A DNA stretch of 64,000 bases from Candidatus Endomicrobium neocapritermitis (GCA_009778325.1 WRJZ01000045.1:1-64000); one strand, 5' to 3'. Positions 42,479 through 51,809 are shown, numbered from the stretch's first letter. Translations and numbers: made by a program. The notes: a model not told the origin generated them from the letters alone.

Positions 42479-43480
42479 TTCCGCTGCGTATAAAATTGAT
42501 TCTATCATTGCATCCGCGTCGGCTTTGCCTTTTCCGGCTATGTCAAAGGCCGTTCCGTGCCCCGGAGAAGTTCTTACAAACGGCAAACCTGCCGTAACAT
42601 TTACGATTTTTTTTGCGTCTATGCATTTCAAGGGTATCATTATCTGATCGTGATACATGCCGCATATTAAGCCGAATTCGCCGTTTTTTGTTTTAAGCCA
42701 CGCGGAATCAGCTGGCAAAGGTTTTGAAATATTAAACCCTGATTTTTTTAAGATTTCATATGCCGGGAAAATAATTTTTTTCTCTTCTTTCCCCAATATT
42801 CCGTTATCTCCGGCATGAGGATTTAATCCGCACAGAGCGATTTTGACGGAAGAGTGGAGAGACGGCAACGACAAAACGTCTTTATTTTTTGTCTTATCTT
42901 CACTCTTATTTAAAAATGAAACTGCAAGACTTACTGTCTCAACAATATCTTTGGATTTTAATCTTTTTGAAACTTCCGAAAGAGGAATATGCCTTGTAAC
43001 CATAACGCTGTGAATATTTCCGCACACCATCATCATTGCGGCATTTTTGCTTTTGGTTAAAGCCTGAAGAAGCTCCGTATGTCCGGGATAATTCACGCCG
43101 GCAAGCTTAAAAGATTCTTTTGATACCGGAGCGGTAACCAAAGCATCTGCTTTACCGTCAAGACAAAATTGCGCGGCAGCCTTAATAGCGCTGTAAGCCG
43201 CTATCCCCGCTTTTTTTGAAGGCTTACCCAAAGCAACTTTACCGACATTTGAAGCAGCTATAAATTCGTAATTGCCGTTGTTTGCCGTTCGCCGTTGATT
43301 CCCCCGATTTAGACGCTCGGGGGCAGGCTCCATTCGTAATTCGTCATTCGTAATTACCGTTCCAAAAACTACAGGGCTGCAAACTCTTTGAACTTTCAAA
43401 GAATTTACAGCCCTGTAAACTATTTCCGGTCCTATTCCCGCAGGATCTCCCATAGTAACCGCTATGCGGGGCTTAGACAT
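42455..43480 (-). CDS. pdxA: 4-hydroxythreonine-4-phosphate dehydrogenase PdxA with two repeat insertions
   Basis: 341 aa. It acts in pyridoxal phosphate synthesis. AVTMGDPAGIGPEIVYRA, the metal ligands in NYPGHTELL, LNPHAGDNG and MYHDQIMIPLK, and SPGHGTAFDIAGKG are intact. Residues about 40-74 are encoded by a family A element with a nested family G piece, and about 193-210 by a family C element. Both are in frame and lie between conserved blocks. The C-terminal ITNYE* comes from another element. It is probably still functional, since the core is open and complete. Confidence 0.9.
   Translation of the reverse strand: MSKPRIAVTMGDPAGIGPEIVYRAVNSLKVQRVCSPVVFGTVITNDELRMEPAPERLNRGNQRRTANNGNYEFIAASNVGKVALGKPSKKAGIAAYSAIKAAAQFCLDGKADALVTAPVSKESFKLAGVNYPGHTELLQALTKSKNAAMMMVCGNIHSVMVTRHIPLSEVSKRLKSKDIVETVSLAVSFLNKSEDKTKNKDVLSLPSLHSSVKIALCGLNPHAGDNGILGKEEKKIIFPAYEILKKSGFNISKPLPADSAWLKTKNGEFGLICGMYHDQIMIPLKCIDAKKIVNVTAGLPFVRTSPGHGTAFDIAGKGKADADAMIESILYAAEKAITNYE
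42852..42905. repeat. Family C palindrome inside pdxA
   Basis: AGAGTGGAGAGACGGCAACG on the left is matched by TTATCTTCACTCTT on the right, with a GACAAAACGTC middle. It encodes the stretch with EDKTKNKDVLSLPSLHSS in frame. Confidence 0.78.
43260..43364. repeat. Composite family A element with nested family G inside pdxA
   Basis: TTCGTAATTGCCGTT lies on the left and CATTCGTAATTCGTCATTCG with TTACCGTT on the right. Between them is CCCCCGATTTAGACGCTCGG with GGGCAGGCTC, a family G-type palindrome that appears to have split the arm GATTC/CATTCG. It is in frame in pdxA. Confidence 0.85.
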
Positions 43481-43485
43481 TATCT

Positions 43486-44544
43486 TTAATTCCAGTTAGC
43501 GTTAATTTTTATATTAGCTTTGGATTTAAGCTCCTGCATCCACGCCGCGTAAGCTTTTCTCGCTTCGTTTTGGGACAATAATTCGGCTATATCGTTTCTG
43601 ACTTCTTCAAAAGTGAAAACTTTGCTTGCTCTCTTTTCTTCAACTCTCAGGAAATGAAAACCGTTGTCTGTTCTCACGGGTTCTTTTGTAATTTCACCCA
43701 CATTCATATTAAAAACAACTTTATCTATTTCGGCAGGCAAATCCCCTTTAACAACTACGCCTATGTCTCCGCCTCTCGCTCTTGAAGCTGCATCTTCGGA
43801 ATATTTTGAGGCTATATCCGCAAAGTTGGCGTCTTTCTCTCTAAGCGCTTTTTTCACTAAATCTACTCTGGCCTGCGCTGCTTTAACGTCAGCTGCGCTG
43901 GCGCCTTTCGGGCTGGCTATAAAAATCTGTCTGAGCTTTACCTGTTCGGCGGACATTCTTTGCATGATATTCGCGACATTTGCCACCATATCGTCATCTT
44001 CTTTGGACAATCCGGTTTCTCCGCCTCTCATTTTCACCTGAACCGCATCAAAGAAAGCTCTTATCTGTTTTTCATCCGGAGCTTTTACTCTTGACTTCAT
44101 TGTCTGTTCGACAAGCTTCATAACGGCCATCTGTTCTTCAAGCTTCTTTTCGAACTCAGACATCGTTACGCCTTCTTTTTTAAGTTCCGCGTTAAACTCG
44201 GCTTCGCTGGCAAACCTTTTCTTTATCTGGGCTATGCCGTCGTCAAGCTCTTTTCTGGAAACTTTAATTTTTCTCTTCTTTGCTTCCTGCCTCAAAAGAA
44301 CGTCTTCAATTTTCTGGTTTAACAAAGCCGTTTTAAATTCATTTATTCTGGCGTCAGTCTGTTCCGAAGCCGGAAAATTCTGTTTAAACTGTTCAAGCAT
44401 AGGTATAAGCACCTTATTGAATTCCGAAGCCATGATAGGCTCGTTATTCACTACCGCTATGCTTCTGTCCGCATCTTCCGCCGCAAAAACATTACAACCA
44501 ACAAAAATCGAAAAAACTAAAGCTGCCAATAATCTTCTAAACAT
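43486..44544 (-). CDS. SurA-like periplasmic chaperone / parvulin-type peptidyl-prolyl isomerase
   Basis: 352 aa from the ATG at 44544, which has AAGGAG 7 nt upstream (a GTG at 44550 is too close to it). A signal peptide or lipobox-like end (SIFVGC) opens the protein. A SurA-N-like helical domain (about 25-165) is followed by a PpiC rotamase domain (about 205-315: LRQIFIAS, FADIASKYSEDA, RGGDIGVV, NGFHFLRVEEK). It helps outer-membrane protein folding. A second parvulin gene lies directly upstream. Confidence 0.88.
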   Translation of the reverse strand: MFRRLLAALVFSIFVGCNVFAAEDADRSIAVVNNEPIMASEFNKVLIPMLEQFKQNFPASEQTDARINEFKTALLNQKIEDVLLRQEAKKRKIKVSRKELDDGIAQIKKRFASEAEFNAELKKEGVTMSEFEKKLEEQMAVMKLVEQTMKSRVKAPDEKQIRAFFDAVQVKMRGGETGLSKEDDDMVANVANIMQRMSAEQVKLRQIFIASPKGASAADVKAAQARVDLVKKALREKDANFADIASKYSEDAASRARGGDIGVVVKGDLPAEIDKVVFNMNVGEITKEPVRTDNGFHFLRVEEKRASKVFTFEEVRNDIAELLSQNEARKAYAAWMQELKSKANIKINANWN

Positions 44545-44567
44545 TTTCACTCTCCTTAAATTATTTT

Positions 44568-45470
44568 TTACATTTCAAATTCGCCGTAGGGCATCTGAAA
44601 CATATTATTGTCCGGCGTTATTTTAACTGCCTCGGCTTTCGCGTAATCAACCTTAACGCCGAGTTTCTGTTTTGTTTCTTCAAACCATTTGTCAAATCTT
44701 TCTCTTTCTATAATTCTCTTTATTTCCGGCACTGCCTGTTCAAACGTCATCGGCGGAAGTTTTTCTTCGGAAACTTTCAAAATTATGTGGAATCCGTAAG
44801 ATGTTTCGATTATTCCGGACAATTGGTTATTTTGAAGCGATAACGCAGCCTTTTCAAATTCGGGAACAAGATCTCCTCTCCTGAAAGGTCCTATTAAACC
44901 GCCCTGAGCCGCGGAACCCGTATCCTGCGACACTTCTCTGGCCACATCGTCAAAACTTTCGCCGTTTTGAAGTCTTGCGTAAGCCGCTTCAGCTTCGGCT
45001 CTGTCGGTAAGAAGAATATGTTTAACAGTATAAGCCACAGGAGAATCGAACTGTTCTCTGTTAAGGTTGTAATATTCTTGAATATCCGTCTCGCTCGCGA
45101 TTATCTTCGTATGCACTTCTCTAAGGTAAGTCTCTATCAGGAGTCCGTCCTGATACTCTTTTAACTGCCTTTCCTGTTCGCGCTTAAAATCAGCCAAAGC
45201 TTCCGTATATTCGGCTTTTTTATTAACGCCTGCCTGCTTAGCGGCTTCAAGCATTATATTTTCCCTTACTATGGCGTCAACAAACTGTTTTCTTCCAAGC
45301 GGGGTATTAACATAACTTTGATATGCCGGAGGCGTATTCTGCAATTTTTCGGCAAGCATGGCATCGGTTATTTGCGTTCCGCCTACCTTCGCGATAACTG
45401 TTCCACCCCTCTCCTTACAAGCGCCAAAAGCAAACACTGCAAGTACAGACAACATTAAAACTTTCTTCAT
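44568..45470 (-). CDS. Lipoprotein parvulin-type peptidyl-prolyl isomerase
   Basis: 300 aa from the ATG at 45470. A lipoprotein signal (FAFGAC, Cys at about 19) gives a PrsA-like anchored foldase. The PpiC domain (about 140-240) shows VKHILLTDRAEAEAAYARL, GESFDDVAREVSQDTGS, GGLIGPFRRGDLVPEFE and YGFHIILKVSE. It forms a pair with the SurA-like gene 24 nt downstream and follows mfd. Confidence 0.9.
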   Translation of the reverse strand: MKKVLMLSVLAVFAFGACKERGGTVIAKVGGTQITDAMLAEKLQNTPPAYQSYVNTPLGRKQFVDAIVRENIMLEAAKQAGVNKKAEYTEALADFKREQERQLKEYQDGLLIETYLREVHTKIIASETDIQEYYNLNREQFDSPVAYTVKHILLTDRAEAEAAYARLQNGESFDDVAREVSQDTGSAAQGGLIGPFRRGDLVPEFEKAALSLQNNQLSGIIETSYGFHIILKVSEEKLPPMTFEQAVPEIKRIIERERFDKWFEETKQKLGVKVDYAKAEAVKITPDNNMFQMPYGEFEM

Positions 45471-45602
45471 CTGGCCTTCTCCTTTTACCAATACTAAATA
45501 CTTTTTAATATTACTATTTTATAAAAGCTTTTGTCAAACTTTTGTAAATTATTTTTTTAACTATAATGATAAACGTACGAATCATCACGCATATTGCATT
45601 GT

Positions 45603-48600
45603 TTATTTAAAATAAAGTTCCAGTTTTTTCAGAAAATGTCTTGCAAATTCAACGGAAGAAATACTTATTGTATTTTTTTTCAGTTTAAAAGCATAATGTT
45701 TTCCGGCTATAAATTCAATCATATCAGCGTAATCGCCTATAAGCTTGGGAATATCCGCTTTTGAAAAATCCGCGTTTTGCGAAAAATACACATATATATA
45801 GTTGTTATCTTCCGATACTCTTTCAATTTTAAGTTTTTCCGCTTCAAGCCTTAAAACTGTGATTTCAAAGAGCCTTTTGGTTTCATCCGGTATTTTTCCG
45901 AACCTGTCCAAAAGTTCGCTTTTTATTTTTTCAATATCTTCCGGGCTTTGGGCGTCAGAAAGCTTTCTGTAAAATAAAATTCTTATGTCCTCGTCTTCAA
46001 TATAATTTTGAGGTATTAAAGCCGCAACCTGAAGATCTATTTCAGTGCCGGACTCTTTTTCGGATTCAAATGTTTCGCCTTTTATTTTCCTGCCTTCTTC
46101 TTCAAGAAGTTTGGCGAACATATCATAACCTATATCTCTAACAAAACCGTGCTGATTCGCGCTTAAAATTCCGCCGGCGCCTCTTATTTCCAAATCTTTA
46201 AGCGCAAGTCTGAAGCCAGAGCCGAGCTCGCTGAACTCTTTCATTGCTTCAAGCCTCTTTATCGCTTCATCGCTGAGATTTTCATCTCTGTAAAATAAAT
46301 AACAGTAAGCTTTTCTTTTATCTCTTCCGATTCTTCCGCGCAGCTGGTAAAGCTGCGAAAGACCGAAATTTTCGGCCTCTTCAATTATCATTGTATTAAC
46401 TGACGGGATATCCAATCCGGACTCTATAATAGTGGTGGCAAGCAGCACGTCAAGTTCCAAATTTGTAAACTTCCACATAATATTTTCTATATCTCTTGAC
46501 TTCATCTGACCGTGAATAACGCCCAACTTTATATCCGGAACAAGTTTTTTAATTTCATCGGCTTTGGTAAGAATCGTTTCTACTCTGTTGTAAACATAAA
46601 AAACCTGCCCGTTTCTTGCAAGCTCCGCCTGTATAATATTTTTGATAAGCTTCTCATCATACGGCGATAAAGCCGTTTCTATCGGAAGCCTTCCGAAAGG
46701 AGGCGTTTCTATTACGGATAAATCTCTAAAGCCAGACAAAGCGGATGATAATGTTCTGGGTATCGGCGTCGCGCTAAGCATAAGCATATCGATATTTTTC
46801 TTTATGGATTTTATTTTCTCTTTCTGCTTAACGCCGAATCTGTGCTCTTCGTCAACAATCAGCATTCCGAGATTTTTAAATTTTATGTCTTTCTGCAAAA
46901 GCCTGTGCGTTCCGACTACTATATCAACTTTGCCCTCTGAAATTTCTTCAATAGTTTTTTTCTGCTCGGCTTTGCTTTGAAATCGGCTCAGCACGGAAAT
47001 TTTAGTCGGAAACGGCGAAAGCCTGTTATAAAAAGTATTAAAATGCTGCTGCGCCAAAACCGTTGTCGGCACTAAAACCGCGGCCTGCATATTATCCTGC
47101 ACGACTTTAAAAGCGGCGCGTACCGCGACTTCCGTTTTACCGTAACCGACGTCGCCGCAAATTAATCTTTCCATTGGATACGGCTTTACAAAATCGTTTT
47201 TAACGTCTTCTATCGCTTTCATCTGGTCGGGCGTTTCATCATAAGGGAACGCGTCTTCAAGTTCTTTTTCCCACGGAGTTTCACGGCTTAAAGGATTTCT
47301 TTTGACTTTGCTTCTTTCGGCGTAAAGTTTTAAAAGCTCTTTTGCGAACTCCGCAACGGCTTCCCTCGCGCGCGACTTTACCCTTTCCCACGCGCCGGTA
47401 TCCATAGAATAAAGTTTCGGCTTTACGCCTTCAACGCCTATATATTTTTTTACGGTTTTAATTTCTTCGGGCGGCACATACAGTTTATCGCCTTTTCTGT
47501 ACTCTATGCAAAGATATTCGGAAGTTTTATCTTCGCGCGAAATGGTTTTCAATCCGACATAGCGACCTATGCCGTACTTTTCGTGGACAACATAATCGCC
47601 GGACGAAATTTCCCAAATACCTTCAAGCCTTCTTCCACCCTGCACTTTCGGAAAACTTATAGGCTTCTTTTTATAAAGCATCTCGCGGCTTGACAAACAT
47701 GCCAGATTCTCTTTTTCAAGATAAAACCCCTGGGATAAATTTCCGTACAAAAATTCAGGAAGCTCATAATCCCAGCGGTTCTCGTGAAAAATATCCTGTA
47801 TTCTTTCCCTTTCGCCGTCATTAGCGCAATATATTTTTATGTTAACGCCGTCACGGGCAAAATTTTCAAGCGAGTTTATAAAAAACTTTATATCCCCCTG
47901 AAACCCGCCGGCTAAGCCGGCAAAACTTTTATATCCCTGATACTGCGCGTTTTTATTCAAAGGAGCGTTTATGATAATCTCATGTTCGGCATATTGTTCT
48001 TCTTCATCTTTTGATATTGAAAAATCGAAGAACAACAACGATGCGGGGATGTAGGGATGCGGAGAGGCAGGGAAACGGCTTTGTGTCGTTTTGTCGTTAC
48101 TCTGCATCTCTGCATCCCTGCATCCCTGCATCCCAAAATATTCTTTAATCGTAGCAGTATCATTTTGAGGGTTTACAGGCAGAACTTTTATTTCTTCAAT
48201 AAACGTATTGGAAAGCTGGCTTCCCGGGTCAAAAATTCTTAGAGCCTCAATAATATCGTAATCAAATAATATTCTTACCGGCGCATTGTTGGCGGCAGGC
48301 CAAATATCTATTATATCGCCTCTCACGGCAAACTGAAGCCTGTCTTCAACAAAATTCATTCTCGTATAACCAAGACCGACAAGAGAACGAATCAATTCTT
48401 CAAATTTATGTTTCTGTCCCTGCTTAAAAACTATTCCGCTGTCCGAATCAGGCGCCACAACAGGAGAATTTAAAGATAAATCGCTCCCGCAAAGTATAAA
48501 ATTATTTAAGTTTTTGATTTTATCCGCGGCAAAAGCTCTTTGCTGCGCGTCATCCAAAGGATAGAGAATGATGGGAATTGATATATTATCTTTGCCAAAA

Positions 48601-48773
48601 AACGCATTCAAATCATCATAAAAGGAACTTAACTCCTCGTCTTTGACAAATAGAAAAGCGCGCAAGTTTGGATTTAGGGTACCCCCCTCGGAACTTAGTT
48701 CCTCCAAAATGCGTTTAAACAAATAATGGGCTTTACCGCTGCCCCCGACGCCTGACAAATATATTTTACTCAT
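45603..48773 (-). CDS. mfd: Transcription-repair coupling factor Mfd with in-frame repeat insertion
   Basis: 1056 aa. Mfd removes stalled RNA polymerase and recruits UvrA. A UvrB-like N-terminus, the RNAP-interaction domain (SGDYVVHEKYGIGRYVG), the helicase with Walker A ICGDVGYGKTEVAVRAAF, LVPTTVLAQQ and VDEEHRFG, and the C-terminal TRCF domain are all present. Residues about 213-247 (CRDAEMQSNDKTTQ, then PHPYIPASL) are encoded by a family E palindrome and interrupt the N-terminal module without breaking the frame. A smaller palindrome-bearing piece sits near residues 21-33. No ribosome site is visible. Confidence 0.96.
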   Translation of the reverse strand: MSKIYLSGVGGSGKAHYLFKRILEELSSEGGTLNPNLRAFLFVKDEELSSFYDDLNAFFGKDNISIPIILYPLDDAQQRAFAADKIKNLNNFILCGSDLSLNSPVVAPDSDSGIVFKQGQKHKFEELIRSLVGLGYTRMNFVEDRLQFAVRGDIIDIWPAANNAPVRILFDYDIIEALRIFDPGSQLSNTFIEEIKVLPVNPQNDTATIKEYFGMQGCRDAEMQSNDKTTQSRFPASPHPYIPASLLFFDFSISKDEEEQYAEHEIIINAPLNKNAQYQGYKSFAGLAGGFQGDIKFFINSLENFARDGVNIKIYCANDGERERIQDIFHENRWDYELPEFLYGNLSQGFYLEKENLACLSSREMLYKKKPISFPKVQGGRRLEGIWEISSGDYVVHEKYGIGRYVGLKTISREDKTSEYLCIEYRKGDKLYVPPEEIKTVKKYIGVEGVKPKLYSMDTGAWERVKSRAREAVAEFAKELLKLYAERSKVKRNPLSRETPWEKELEDAFPYDETPDQMKAIEDVKNDFVKPYPMERLICGDVGYGKTEVAVRAAFKVVQDNMQAAVLVPTTVLAQQHFNTFYNRLSPFPTKISVLSRFQSKAEQKKTIEEISEGKVDIVVGTHRLLQKDIKFKNLGMLIVDEEHRFGVKQKEKIKSIKKNIDMLMLSATPIPRTLSSALSGFRDLSVIETPPFGRLPIETALSPYDEKLIKNIIQAELARNGQVFYVYNRVETILTKADEIKKLVPDIKLGVIHGQMKSRDIENIMWKFTNLELDVLLATTIIESGLDIPSVNTMIIEEAENFGLSQLYQLRGRIGRDKRKAYCYLFYRDENLSDEAIKRLEAMKEFSELGSGFRLALKDLEIRGAGGILSANQHGFVRDIGYDMFAKLLEEEGRKIKGETFESEKESGTEIDLQVAALIPQNYIEDEDIRILFYRKLSDAQSPEDIEKIKSELLDRFGKIPDETKRLFEITVLRLEAEKLKIERVSEDNNYIYVYFSQNADFSKADIPKLIGDYADMIEFIAGKHYAFKLKKNTISISSVEFARHFLKKLELYFK
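48036..48132. repeat. Palindromic element, family E, inside mfd
   Basis: Left arm ATGCGGGGATGTAGGGATGC and right arm CTGCATCCCTGCATCCCTGC are complementary. The core holds GTGTCGTTTTGTCGTTAC, as in B, D and E elements in gaps. About 97 nt are in frame with mfd. Confidence 0.9.
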
Positions 48774-48920
48774 CTAATTTGATAAAATCGCAGTGAATTG
48801 AACGTGAATTTTTAACAAAATTGACATAAATTCACGATATCCACTCTAAAAAGCTATCTTCCAACAATAATCTTTTGGCTGTCGATGCTTTGGCATAGTT
48901 TATATGGAATAGCAATTATC

Positions 48921-49292
48921 TTAAGAGATATATGCAAATGATTGAGGAACAAAATTTAAACCATAATATAATAAGGTTTTGGGTGAAGAATATTTCTTTG
49001 TGGTTCCAATTTCAATTGCAAAAGCTTTATTCACATTGGCAAAATACTCGTTATAGAATTGTCTGCTTATTCCTGAAAACTGCTTAGTCACCTTCCATAC
49101 TGAAGCGACATCATCGTGCAGTATATCTTTTATTTCAAACTCACCTATCACCTGTTGCACTGGAGACGAAGCATAAACAATGATTTTTTTAATATCTTTA
49201 CGTTTGAAAATATTTTTGCGAAATTCATATTTTTTTGTACCATCAAAAATTTTTTGTGCAAATTCCGGTTTAATTGATAATAAAACTGTCAT
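48921..49292 (-). CDS. ASCH-domain protein
   Basis: 123 aa. The ASCH/PUA-like fold is recognised by LLSIKPEFAQKIFDGTKKYEFRK-type text at the N-terminus (about 4-26) and VIGEFEIKDIL (about 48-58). ASCH domains bind RNA or nucleotides and some are hydrolases. It is the third gene of a coupled cassette: its start lies 23 nt inside the end of the PIN-GNAT gene. Confidence 0.85.
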   Translation of the reverse strand: MTVLLSIKPEFAQKIFDGTKKYEFRKNIFKRKDIKKIIVYASSPVQQVIGEFEIKDILHDDVASVWKVTKQFSGISRQFYNEYFANVNKAFAIEIGTTKKYSSPKTLLYYGLNFVPQSFAYIS

Positions 49293-50778
49293 TTGTTTTC
49301 GTCTCCTTTAATATTGTAAGAAATTGTTCTTTTGTTATTTTCTGAAACCCTCTAGGCGCAGAATCTTTATCTTTAATAATTCCAAGCTCTATCATACGTT
49401 GCATATTAATTCTATGGGAGAATGAATAATTATGTAAAAATTTAACAATAAATGGCTTTAAATTTGGATAATAATTCCAATGTGCTGTTAGCTCTTTATC
49501 TGAAAAAACACTTCTTTTCCTGCAAAGATTAATGAATTCCGTATCGTTTTTTATATCTAAAATAATTTCCTCGACAGTGCCTATCGTAGTTAAAACACTC
49601 TTATAATATCCACCAGTACGATAAAAGACAATGATATCTCCTCTATTTATATTTTTTTCTTTAGAGCGTGAAATATATACCTTGCTTAATGCATTTCTAT
49701 GTGGTTCATTTTCAACAAAATCTTCTGGAGATTCAGTTTTTAAAAAAGAGTCCGGGAGAAGATCTGTATGATATTCTGGATATATGGGAACTAGAAAAAT
49801 ACTGGTATCTGTAGAAATAAACGGAAATGTTTTTTTTGGGTTTTTTAAATCAAATTTTTTGGAAAAATCTCTGACATACACTAACTCTCCACTACTACCC
49901 TTTGCACCAAAAAACTTAAACCCCCATTCTTCCATTAAATTAATAAGTCGCTGCTGTTCGTTTGTCTTGTTAAAGATGGTGACATATATCTCATCAACTT
50001 TATTACGTAATGCATTGTCGAATATAATTTTCATAAACCTTTCGCCAAGCCTTACTCCGTTACTAACTACTTTAAAAGTTCCAACTTTTAATCTTTTTTT
50101 GTGAGCAAACGCTGGGTTTATATCAGAATAATTCTCATGTTTATCTTCTAATTTCAAAAATAAAAAAGACAGTATCCGCCCTTTGTTATAAGTTATATAT
50201 GCTTTTTCTTCAGACTTTTTATTAAACCATTTATTGAAACCAGGATAATCCGATCTTAACGAGTCGAAAAAAGTATCCTTTATGTCTATGTTTCCAAAAT
50301 ATTCTTGTTTTACAGCTAAAACCTTATAATCAATCAGTTCTGGGTATTCGGCTACTGCCATCTCAAGAAAAGAATCAATCTTAAAGACCCTATCCTCAAC
50401 CCCTAACAGTTTAGCTTTTTCATGAATTTTTCGATCCTCGGAGATTAGTATATCAACTCTATCGCTGAATACTTCATTTAATAATATAGTATCATTCTTA
50501 TCGTTTTCATTTTTATCCTTTTCGCTAGAGATAGATTGAACTTCAGGTTTCAGAGATGCAACCGTTCTAAGTATCTCATAACTTTGTATTTTTGCATTAA
50601 ATGTACCGCGCGTGACTTTATCTAAATTTTTATTCAACTCTTGTACTGTAATAGGGTGGATGCATTTTGTTAATTTAGTTCTATCGAGCCATTTAAATAA
50701 TGTCCCAATAGATTGGTCGATAACTTTAGAAGCTTCTCTATGGATTATAATGTTTGTATCGAGCAATGCTTTTTTCAT
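49270..50778 (-). CDS. PIN-GNAT-PUA-like three-domain protein
   Basis: 502 aa from the ATG at 50778, which overlaps the upstream stop as ATGA (the frame runs to 50859). The N-terminal PIN domain (about 1-150) has acidic residues in LLDTNIIIH and SEDRKIHEKAKLLG. A GNAT acetyltransferase-like domain (about 160-320) has VVSNGVRLGERFMKII and LMEEWGFKFFG. A PUA/ASCH-like part (about 360-440) shows NINRGDIIVFYRTGGYYKS, and a helical tail closes it. PIN domains are Mg-dependent RNases, mostly toxins. This fusion with an acetyltransferase in the same chain could mean tRNA-directed action, but that is inference. Confidence 0.8.
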   Translation of the reverse strand: MKKALLDTNIIIHREASKVIDQSIGTLFKWLDRTKLTKCIHPITVQELNKNLDKVTRGTFNAKIQSYEILRTVASLKPEVQSISSEKDKNENDKNDTILLNEVFSDRVDILISEDRKIHEKAKLLGVEDRVFKIDSFLEMAVAEYPELIDYKVLAVKQEYFGNIDIKDTFFDSLRSDYPGFNKWFNKKSEEKAYITYNKGRILSFLFLKLEDKHENYSDINPAFAHKKRLKVGTFKVVSNGVRLGERFMKIIFDNALRNKVDEIYVTIFNKTNEQQRLINLMEEWGFKFFGAKGSSGELVYVRDFSKKFDLKNPKKTFPFISTDTSIFLVPIYPEYHTDLLPDSFLKTESPEDFVENEPHRNALSKVYISRSKEKNINRGDIIVFYRTGGYYKSVLTTIGTVEEIILDIKNDTEFINLCRKRSVFSDKELTAHWNYYPNLKPFIVKFLHNYSFSHRINMQRMIELGIIKDKDSAPRGFQKITKEQFLTILKETKTNDSFIIN

Positions 50779-51809
50779 AGAATTATCTTTTTTATTTTCT
50801 TGATAAATGGAAAAAACAGAAGAGCCAACGCGATTAATAAAACAAGAATTGCAAACCAATACTCTATAGGTATTTGTTTAAAAAAACTAATCCCGTTGTC
50901 ATATGAATACGAGGTACGCAATGCTGCAGAAGCAAATAATAACGAGCACACTATATTAGCAGCTATCGCTATTCCTATCTGCTTCATACCTATTATCTCT
51001 CTAGTAAATATAGTAAAAAATGAATATGAATCTGCTTGACTTCCATCCTTATTAAAAACAATTATATACTTGCCATTTTCCATAGATTCAATTTCAGACA
51101 AGTATTTCTTAAATGCGGGAACCTCTAGTTCACGAATATTTCTAAGCTTGTTTTGGTCAACAAAAGAAAGGGTAAATGTATTTGGTATAACATGAAAGCA
51201 GAAACAACTTTCTACTACGCATAAATGATATTCATCATTTATTATACTGTGTACTCTATCGGGTAAATTTCGCTTTTCGTTTAGTTTTATATCGTATATA
51301 TAATTCGTATATGCTATACCTTTTATCATTGCAGACAAAGTATTTGATTTGGTCTTTATTAGAAACCTAGTATAGTTTGAATTTAATCTACTTAAATCGA
51401 TTGTTTTTATTTTAAAAGATAGTACTTGCCCGCCGTCATCTATTGAGTTTTTTGATAGAGGCAGTATTGTTAGTGCACCTCTAGTTTCAAATTGCAGTAC
51501 ACCGCCATGTCTTTTGTCATTACGTATGGGAGAAAAACTTTTTATGTTATCATTAAACACAAATTTACAACTATTCGTGTCTTCTATAAGACTACAAGCC
51601 AAGCAACGTACTGTATCCTCTTTCTTCATAAAAGGCGCTACTAATTTAAATTCTATCTCTTTAACCGTGTCTTGATTAAATTCTTCTATGCATTTAAATT
51701 CCAGCCCCAGTTCAATAAAAGAATTCTCATTTTCTATATCCCAAGTACAGATATGAAAACGAGAAATTTTAACTTTTTGTTTACTTAAAATAAAAAAAGA
51801 ATTATCCAT
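50775..51809 (-). CDS. Unknown membrane protein of the PIN-GNAT/ASCH cassette
   Basis: 344 aa. A large soluble beta-rich N-terminal domain (about 1-265) contains several Cys residues (CLACSL, ESCFCFHV). It is followed by two membrane helices (about 274-294 and 318-338) and a Lys-rich end (FIKKIKKIIL), which would place the N-terminal domain and the C-terminus on the cytoplasmic side. No family is recognised. It is the first gene of the cassette and its stop overlaps the PIN gene's start (ATGA). It may be a sensor or effector partner. Confidence 0.7.
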   Translation of the reverse strand: MDNSFFILSKQKVKISRFHICTWDIENENSFIELGLEFKCIEEFNQDTVKEIEFKLVAPFMKKEDTVRCLACSLIEDTNSCKFVFNDNIKSFSPIRNDKRHGGVLQFETRGALTILPLSKNSIDDGGQVLSFKIKTIDLSRLNSNYTRFLIKTKSNTLSAMIKGIAYTNYIYDIKLNEKRNLPDRVHSIINDEYHLCVVESCFCFHVIPNTFTLSFVDQNKLRNIRELEVPAFKKYLSEIESMENGKYIIVFNKDGSQADSYSFFTIFTREIIGMKQIGIAIAANIVCSLLFASAALRTSYSYDNGISFFKQIPIEYWFAILVLLIALALLFFPFIKKIKKIIL

